Source: Pelargonium cotyledonis
Taxonomy: Eukaryota; Streptophyta; Magnoliopsida; Geraniales; Geraniaceae
Reading direction: 5' to 3'
Assembly: GCA_036897625.1 (NCBI GenBank)
Contig: JAYMTA010000081.1
Coordinates: 1 to 44,697 of the forward strand
DNA length: 44,697 nt
Part shown: in pieces, positions 37,601 through 44,697 of the stretch
Layout of the letters: every line of letters begins with the position of its first letter
How positions within the stretch are numbered: the first letter of the stretch is position 1
Program-made: the position numbers and the translations under genes
The notes under the pieces: model-generated
What the model was told of the DNA's origin: nothing
Database searches by the model: none
What the model saw: only the letters and a program-made list of their open reading frames with translations

Positions 37601-38650
37601 GTCATAGTGTCATGTTTAAGTAGTTTTATTTTTATTTTTATTTTTGTTTGTTTATTTGATGGAGTAGGATTATGAAGGGGAAAACAATTCAGATACATGC
37701 ACATTCTTAGTAAGTTACTCTTCTATCTGTCTCTGTCTTTTCCCCTTTCTCCTCTGAAACCTCTAAGGTATAGTTTGCATTAGAATTTTGGTTTATAAAC
37801 TGTAATGAAATTCCCATTCAACATGCATGCTTGGATTATGATTTTTTAGTTGTGAGAAAGGTGTTGGAATGAGAGTCTCGTTATTCCTATCCTTTTTCTT
37901 TTTAATTCCGAACATTCTTAAATCCATTTTGTGTTCTAATTCTGTTGCTCTTTATTTTGCGTACCCCACAAGTTGGGGCTGGAGATTCTATGAGACTTGA
38001 AATCGAGTTGAGGAACTGGTTAGCATGTGTGGTTATTTGCGAGAAACATGGAGAGATAAATGTTTCTAACCCATGAACAGTATTCACTTTGTTACATTTC
38101 AGAGTATGTAGCTGCTTTTTTCAACAAGCAAAAACTAATGCAAGGTCAGTTTATTTTGTGAACCCCATTTCAGTTTTGAAACTTGATGCTGATATTATCA
38201 TAAATGACCTCTGATTTATACGTTATCCTGTCATTACTTACACTATGATGAGTAGCTTTCAAATGAGACGAGAAAACTGAAAAAAACGGTAAGTTGTTTT
38301 CTTGTTCTGGTTTGCAGTGGTTCAATGGTCAATGGTAGTGGTCTACATTGGATTGTTTTATTCATCAATAAGCATGAGGTCTGTTTCATGGGTTGGCAAT
38401 CTTGTGTCCTGGTTCAGTGACATATATAGTGCTCAGTTGCTTAATCCAAGTTTGTAGAGGACCAACTCAAAGGAATTATCTTAAATTCCTTGAACTAGAA
38501 GTCAATAATAGATGTCCCCAATGGGTCCTTGATTTTGATATTCAATTTATGGTTTTGGTGGCTTCATTCACACAACTTGAAAGGTGTCACTCTCTTGGTT
38601 TGTGCTTTTATTAATTGTTAGCTATGAATTGAAGAGAATAAGATCTAACT
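34632..38650 (+). other. T-rich noncoding tract downstream of CAF1, possibly spliced 3' UTR or lncRNA
   Basis: About 4 kb with no domain-bearing frame but with plus-strand T-richness and intron-like signals. Examples are an acceptor before AGTATGTAGCTGC (about 38101) with a donor after CTAATGCAAG (about 38142), and a TTTGCAG acceptor at about 38319 before a less T-rich terminal block to about 38620. An (ATTTTT)n run lies at about 37624-37646. Interpretation as transcribed tail of CAF1 is inference. Confidence 0.3.
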
Positions 38651-41531
38651 TTCTGTTCCCAATAGTGATTTGGAGACCATCTGTAGAGATCTGGGTGTTT
38701 GTTTTCTGGTAAATTATTGGGTTTGTGACCACAAATTGTTGAATCAAAGCAAAGTCAGAAGAGAAGATAATGGTTTATAAATGGTCTGGAGGTCAACGGA
38801 TTATTTTGGAATTGGTTATGAGTCTTCAATGTGGTTAGGAGACAGAGACTGGAATTATTCTCAATCAACAACCCTAAGTTGTATTTTAAAGTTTAATCTG
38901 AAAAACAGTTGCTACATTCTTAACAACCGACCAATTTAACAAATATTCCCATTCATATTATCATATATATTTTTTTTAGTTTTGGTCGTGATTCTCATAA
39001 TCCTCTAATTCCATGTTGTTTCTTGATACTTATTCGAAAAAAAGATAGTGACTAGTCTTAAGATTTTTATTGTTACAAACTCAATCAGATGTAATTGGTA
39101 AGTAAATATTCATTTTGAAACATTTTGAACGCTTGATGGGATGTCGCATGTGAGTGTATATGAAATAATAGATTGTTGTCACATTCATTAATATAATAAC
39201 ACTTTATTTTGTACAGTATTTGGGTCATATTATATTATTCGTCTCAAAATGAGTTGTATCTTTCATTTTTTTTTTTAAATGTCATAGACCTCTTCCCTAA
39301 AAGGCTAATGAAGAAGTCACTTGGCATACCTAGATTAAAACCCTTTCGATACCGTGTCGCATAAGTGGGTAAGAAGATTTAGGAATAAAATTAGTCACGT
39401 TAGCCGAAAATAGCGCACAGCAAAGTGATCAACACAGAATGACAACGGTAAAAATGATAAAATATTTTATAATACTCATTTGTTTTACCATATTCAATGG
39501 TTAAACTATCGATTATTTACCATGATCTGACTTATGTATCGCATGTAATTCAATTGAAAAAATATTTCACTTACAAGATCATATACTTGAGAGTAACAAA
39601 ATCTCATATTTGAATATCATAAAAATACGTGCATTAACATTTGAGAAACCCAACATAAATCAAGACCTAAAGATAGAACTCTCGAGAAACATAGAGAAAG
39701 ACAATAGATGACACCACGAATGCAGTCAATGGTGATGTATTGTAACTATGAAAAAAGAGAGGACGATGGAGAAGAGACATAAGAAACCAAGAAGAAGATG
39801 GTCACTTACAGTTACAGTTTCCTAGAAGAAAGGACCATTTTCTTCTATGGTAGTTAGATTCCCAAAAACATGTTGATTCAATCATTGGGATGTGAGTGTG
39901 TCAAAGCCAACACCATGTTCTTTCTTCTTTAAATATAAATACAGTAGAATAGTAGATGATGATGATGATTCACTTCCAATGCAATTATTATTTCCAAGAT
40001 TCTGGCTTCTCTTACAATATCATTTCTCTATACGTACCCACCCATGCAACCACAACAAAATCGTGCTACACCCTTCAATTATTATATAACAACCCATCAT
40101 TGCTTCATCAACAATTTAAAATATTCTCGTTTTTAACAACCAATGACCGTCATGGAGGGAGCGTAAAGTTTAGAGCAAACAATGTCGCAAACAAGTTAAT
40201 TATTAGGAAATTCATCGTCAACGTCGTATGGTGTTTCTTACGGATTGGAACGTCGCAAAAGTTTATACGCTAACAAAGTCGTTTTATCTAATTGATACTA
40301 GTTGTTTTAATGTATTTAGTGTTGCGACGGATTGTTTTTGGGTAAATTAAACTCGACAACCTTCTCATTCTTCCTAATTCCGCCGATTTCTTTATTTCTC
40401 CTCTCTATCCACTAGACTACCTTCTCTCACCACACTAATGGTGGAGTTGCGGGGAGGCCATATTAGGTAGTGACCTAAGCTGGCTTTCTTAATATTCAAC
40501 TATACACAAGTGAAGTTCAATAATTTCAACAAAATTACCTCGGTCACGCGGTAATGATGCCCTCGTTTAACCGGTAGAGGTTCTTGATTCTATCTCCTTT
40601 TATGTCGATTTTTTTAATTGAAGCATTTTGTGCTCCCACTTGACAAAAATATGCGTTTTGGGATGAGTTTTTGCAAAATGTTATTGCGAGTTTGCATATA
40701 TGATGGTCTCTCACCGTCTGTAATACGTGCAACAAATACAGCAATTCAAACATTGTTGACATACGCGTATGTACGTTGCTTCTAGGATTATTGGAAAAGA
40801 ACCTTAAAATATGGTCCCAAAGGGACAGAGGATAAGGTATATGGATATCTTGTTGCTCACCTCACCACCATCAACATGAGGGGATAGGATTTGGTACCAC
40901 AAATACATTCTACAATATCATTGTTTTTACCTAGAACTGATTACAACATTTCACAGATTAAACCTCAAAACTTAACTACCACTTAGTCAGTTTTGTGGCC
41001 ATGATCTTGACTAGTTTTCTTACCAGATTGGTACATCACCTAGATATTCAACATCTTCAATAGTTAAAGTATTTGCCAAACAAAACCCTACAAAGTTAGG
41101 AAAATGACACAACTTTCTGAATAGGTGGGGCATGGAATATGTAAAATTTGAAACTCCAACTAAACCATTACATGTAAGGAGTAAAAGTTGTAAAATTTGT
41201 ACTAGTTAATGGACCACCCCTAAAGAATGAAATCCAGCATAAACAAATCAAATCCATGGTCCCTTTTTTTTTTTTTTTTTTGGGTATCATGATGCTGAAA
41301 TGTTGTGTAGATATGTAGATAATGACAATACATAAGGTATTATTGCATAAAAATCACACCATTTCTTGGTCCTATTCATGAGACAATTGCATGCTAGCTA
41401 TTGTTATTTGGTTCTTGGGGGCTAACATGGACATGATCTCATGAATAGTGACCCTAGGATTGATTACAACTTGCAACCATGAAAACAATGTTCCATGATA
41501 TAGAAAACATTTAGGACTTGCCATGATTATC
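38651..41531. other. Intergenic, AT-rich, no gene recognised
   Basis: Contains a lone sequence at 39239-39270 resembling the Stowaway-like TIR (GTCTCAAAATGAG), a (GAT)n run at about 39953-39969, and a long T run at about 41263-41281. Reading frames of 60-105 codons here have no recognisable domain. Confidence 0.55.
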
Positions 41532-41890
41532 TAGTTCTAGGAGAAAGCACCAACACCTCAAAAAAGCCTTCTCGAAAATAGGCAAATATACGAACCTCCT
41601 GAATAGTTAGGAGGAGGCACCAAAACCTTGTTAGTAGCCTCCTCGGAAATGGGCAGTTGCACAACTACCATAAGTAGTTAGGAGGAGACACCAATACCTT
41701 CTTAAAAGCCACCTCAAAATTAGGCAGTTACATGAACATCTGAATAGATTATAATATTCACACAAATGTCTCAGAAGAAGCTTCCTCAAGAAAGATTGTT
41801 TCACAAATTAATCTCCTGAATAGTTAGGAGAAGGTATTAAATGCTCTGCTTCTAAAAAATAGGCAATTACCTGGACCTCACGTGAAAAAT
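41532..41890. repeat. Degenerate minisatellite, about 72 bp period, five units
   Basis: Units start at TAGTTAGGAGGAGGCACC-like words at 41532, 41604, 41675, 41745 (very diverged) and 41821 (spacings 72, 71, 70, 76). Other shared words are AGCCTCCTC, GGCAGTTxCA and CCTGAATAG. A TATA-like CTATAAAAACTG at about 41944 lies just beyond the array. Confidence 0.75.
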
Positions 41891-41899
41891 GAGCTTGGG

Positions 41900-43015
41900 C
41901 TCGTGCTTGAGGCCATTATGGAAATACGTAAGCAAGCCACATAGCTATAAAAACTGAAGGACATTTGTAGAGAAAACATAATATTTTACTGTAAATAGGA
42001 AAACACAAATAGTAACAAGATACGTTCTCTCTATTACATTCGGCCCATAGAGTCACTAGAACGTCATCGAGATCTGACATACACATCAGAGAGACTTCAA
42101 CAAGGTGACGTCTTATTTTGCATAATTATGTCTACGAGGAGATCGCGTACGTTCATTTCGAGGATTCTTGGAGCATCAACTAGCAATTGAAAGAGAATTT
42201 GACATTGTGTAGCAACTTTTCCCAATTTCTATGACATAATTGAACTACATATGATCTCCTCACTTGTTTATACAAAAGATAAATTTGAATTTGTGGATAT
42301 ATATTCCTAGGGAATCTTTGAGAGAAGAAACCAAAAAACGTCATTCAAAATTTGAATATAACCGCATGCAGGACTGGCTCAATGGCAAAACCTCTTACAG
42401 GCACAGCTCCTTCAATATGGACATGCAATATACAGAAGACAAAAATATATATTGGACTCATTACATATATATATATATATATATATATGGTGAAATAATT
42501 ATATAGAAGACTAAGACATGCTGGGTCAAGCGGTCGATTCGTTTTGAATTTTTTTTGAAGTCTCAAATTCGAGCTTTTTTGTCGACGGTATGGGATGAGA
42601 TTTATGAGGTTAAAGAGAGAATTAACAACTACCAGAATAACGGTGAGAAACACTGGCTTTATTATATATCTGAATTGTTGCATGTCACTCTCCTATTACT
42701 ATTAGGTCTCAATCTTTAATTGCTGGAACACATGGCTTTCGGTCTCATTGCCTCCCAATTTGATATTTGTTTTTTTATCACTTCGAAATTTTAAATTCTG
42801 TATATTCCCTCCAATTTTATACTGCAAAGTTTATGTAACTTTAATATGAACCAAAGCTACCACAAATGTTGTTTGGACTGTCCCTTTTTTTTTTGTAAAC
42901 TTTTAGTTACAGTGGTAAAGTTGCCTTTTCCTGTGTACTTGAGCCCAAAGGCCCACTGGTGGTTCAAGCCCGCAACACAAATTATTCAGGTGAAATAAGG
43001 TGCAAGTAAAAAATA
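41900..43015. other. Intergenic with a possible promoter-like or LTR-like block
   Basis: At about 41940-42260 a TATA-like CTATAAAAAC is followed by a less AT-rich stretch with ACGT-type words, which could be a promoter or old repeat end; no family is assigned. An (AT)n run occurs at about 42464-42488. No gene is recognised. Confidence 0.35.
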
Positions 43016-43316
43016 TATCCATCCGTCTCAAAATGAGTATCTTGTTTGTTTAAATTTTTTGTCCCAAAATGAATGTCTTGTTTCTATTTTTATACTATTA
43101 TATTATTGTTTTTCCATATTACCTTGTTTCTATTTTTATGCTATTATATTATTGTTTTTCCATATTACCCTTATTACTTATGCACATGGACAAATCTGCA
43201 CATGGGGTGTAGGTGAAGAAAGTGAGGGTTATATTGAAAACACACTAAATTATTTTATAATTCTTAACTTTTACAAAAAATGAAAACAAGATACTCATTT
43301 TAAAACACAGGGAGTA
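43016..43316. mobile_element. Stowaway-like MITE (Tc1/mariner type)
   Basis: The left end reads TATCCATCCGTCTCAAAATG and then AGTATCTTGTTT. The right end, reverse complemented, reads TACTCCCTGTGTTTTAAAAT and then GAGTATCTTGTTT. These match the CTCCCTCCGTCYCAAAAT family of plant Stowaway ends, with TA at both borders as the likely target duplication. The length of about 300 bp and lack of coding sequence fit a MITE. It contains an internal 46-bp tandem duplication. Confidence 0.8.
43078..43169. repeat. 46 bp x 2 tandem duplication inside the MITE
   Basis: Units 43078-43123 and 43124-43169 are almost identical (a single A/G difference is visible in the middle). This is a recent duplication inside the element. 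Confidence 0.9.
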
Positions 43317-44260
43317 AGAGTTTTATACTACGTAGATTGACTAATAGTGTGTATATGTCGTGCTGAAAATTGTTTACGTGCTTCCACATGTGTTACGATC
43401 TCAATTGTTTACCAATATATGTGCACCCACCTTTATGACAACAATAGAAATACGTATATTGTTTTCATGAGTCATGACATCGTATATATGTGTTTGTCAT
43501 CAACGTGACTATGGAAAAGCCTATTACACTTTCACAAAATTTTAAAAAATACATCAACTTAGTTTCAAATATTTTCTATTAATTTTGAGGTTTTCTTGGG
43601 CCCTCCAAGCTAAAAGAAAAACTCAAAAAAAGGCAATACTTGAGTTCTTCACTTTTCACCAAACCTAGATAATGTACCCTTTTTATGGCTCATTGCTCTT
43701 TGGATACAAAAGATTAGATTGGCACGGTTTGTGAATGCTCGCGAAAAAGTCTAGGTGCACATAACATGATATATATTATGTACAAATATGTCACGTTCTG
43801 GTAAATAAAGATTAAACGGCTTTTAAGTTTTTAAATTTTAAAGTTTTTTGAACTTTTTTCTAATTTCCTCTAAATTACCTGTTGCAGTAAGTTGTTTTCT
43901 TCACCTATGAAACGAAGTGGGGTGGATCTGAAGTTATTTTTTTATTATTTTTGTAATTTACTTTCACAGCTCATAAATCAATATGAAAGAACTAAAATTT
44001 GTTTAGCATAAACGTAAGATAGTAATGAAAATTTCAAGAGACGGTGATAGTATTGACTAGATTTAAGAATATGTTGAATTAGATGAAATTAATTTTAAGT
44101 CGGACAAATTTTAAAATATCAACGAGTTCGAATCCAAATTAACGTCGCTAAACAATAGCTAGGCAGTGAGTCCACGCAAGATATAAATGTGGCTAATTTA
44201 TGACTCAATGAACCAACAACTGAGTAAACATTAAATTCTGAATCCAATAATTTACTACAA
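43317..44260. other. Upstream region of the OVATE family gene, nothing else recognised
   Basis: AT-rich, with no domain-bearing frame or clear repeat. Presumably the distal promoter of the gene starting at 44444. Confidence 0.5.
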
Positions 44261-44268
44261 ATATAAAA
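44261..44268 (+). promoter_or_regulatory. TATA box of the OVATE family gene
   Basis: ATATAAAAAG lies about 180 bp before the ATG, followed by CT-rich leader sequence (CACCTTCTCCTCCTCC). This is a typical plant core promoter and CU-rich 5' UTR. Confidence 0.65.
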
Positions 44269-44443
44269 AGACCCCACCACCACCTTCTCCTCCTCCTCCT
44301 CCTCCCACTTGTCCCCAGCTCTTTTTAAAATCTGCTTCTCCTCCTTCTACCACCAATCTCACTCTGCCATTAATGCCACACACATAGCTCAAATTTCTCC
44401 CATTCTCCATTTCAAAAACCTCCCTCCCCTAACACAACCAACC

Positions 44444-44697
44444 ATGGGCAAGAAAATGAAGCTTCCCTTTCTCTTCAAGAACTCAACCTCCGACTCAGTA
44501 AGGTCCTCCTCTTCCACCTCCTCCTCCTGGCCATGGCCGTCCTGCAACCAGCCAAGAACCCTCTCGTTCCGCAGCCCCGGCTGCGGCGACATCTTCAAAA
44601 CCATCAACTCCGCTTACCTCGACGCCGACGCCCCCGAATCCAGCTTCTTCACCACCTCCTCCGAGTCCGCCAGCTTCTCCACCGCCTCCACCGACGA
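44444..44697 (+). CDS. OFP: OVATE family protein (OFP), N-terminal part, cut by window edge
   Basis: 84 codons are visible, starting MGKKMKLPFLFKN in a good start context (ACCATGG). Conserved N-terminal blocks of the OFP13/15/16/18 group are present: SWPWPSCNQPRTLSFR, then DIFKTINSAYLD, then SSESASFSTAS. The diagnostic C-terminal OVATE domain (about 70 residues) lies beyond the window. OFPs are plant transcriptional repressors affecting organ shape and cell elongation, often partnering TALE homeodomain proteins (known of the family). OFP genes are usually intronless, which the uninterrupted frame supports. The serine-rich, GC-rich coding sequence contrasts with the AT-rich upstream DNA. Confidence 0.88.
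   Translation, partial: MGKKMKLPFLFKNSTSDSVRSSSSTSSSWPWPSCNQPRTLSFRSPGCGDIFKTINSAYLDADAPESSFFTTSSESASFSTASTD

Noticed and set aside
38393-38614. 73-codon frame at the end of the tract after CAF1
   Set aside because: No domain. Better explained as part of a noncoding terminal exon-like block.
42264-42683. Overlapping 80- and 112-codon frames on both strands around the (AT)n run
   Set aside because: They are driven by the simple repeat (IYIYIYIY) and carry no conserved sequence.
1-44697. CRISPR arrays, bacterial operons, riboswitches
   Set aside because: The window is plant nuclear DNA; the repeats found are tandem duplications or minisatellites without regular spacers.

Overview
This is a eudicot plant nuclear window. 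The evidence is: AT-rich intergenic DNA; host genes with short canonical GT-AG introns; an HHO/NIGT1-type GARP transcription factor, a plant CAF1 deadenylase and an OVATE family protein; a plastid-type MBL-fold protein; plant-type CACTA, Stowaway-like, LINE and Ty3/Gypsy remnants; and a nuclear tRNA-Ala(CGC). I cannot name the species.

Layout. 1 to about 1930 (minus): decayed Ty3/Gypsy retrotransposon, gag to reverse transcriptase, running off the left edge. 2805-6664 (plus): six-exon BRO1-domain (BROX-like) gene. 7210-10079 (plus): eight-exon chloroplast-targeted metallo-beta-lactamase-fold protein. 14939-16978 (minus): five-exon HHO2-like G2-like (GARP) repressor. 21025-21097 (minus): tRNA-Ala(CGC). 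About 20590-20830 (minus): LINE reverse-transcriptase scrap. 21821 to about 22110: one CACTA (En/Spm) terminus with subterminal repeats; small exon-like blocks on the minus strand lie just beyond it. 26955-28731 (minus): decayed RRM + CCHC zinc knuckle + RS-rich splicing-factor-like gene. 33819-34631 (plus): intronless CAF1 deadenylase with its TATA box, followed by about 4 kb of T-rich, exon/intron-like noncoding DNA. About 43016-43316: Stowaway-like MITE. 44444 to the right edge (plus): N-terminus of an OVATE family protein, with TATA box.

The intact genes do not form a pathway; this is an ordinary collection of plant genes: endosomal/ESCRT-type BRO1, plastid MBL fold, nitrate/phosphate-type GARP repressor, mRNA deadenylase and developmental OFP. 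The spaces between them are repeat-rich. They hold two degenerate minisatellites (about 80 bp and about 72 bp period) and several 26-115 bp tandem duplications. I found no CRISPR array, operon or clearly new system. The points most worth a second look are the multiply broken RRM/CCHC/RS gene, the unpaired CACTA end beside an unrecognised small multi-exon reading frame, the MBL protein that lacks two usual metal-ligand histidines, the in-frame hydrophobic extension upstream of CAF1, and the two minisatellites.

All exon coordinates were worked out by hand from splice consensus and frame continuity. Family names come from recognition of the protein sequences, not from a database search.
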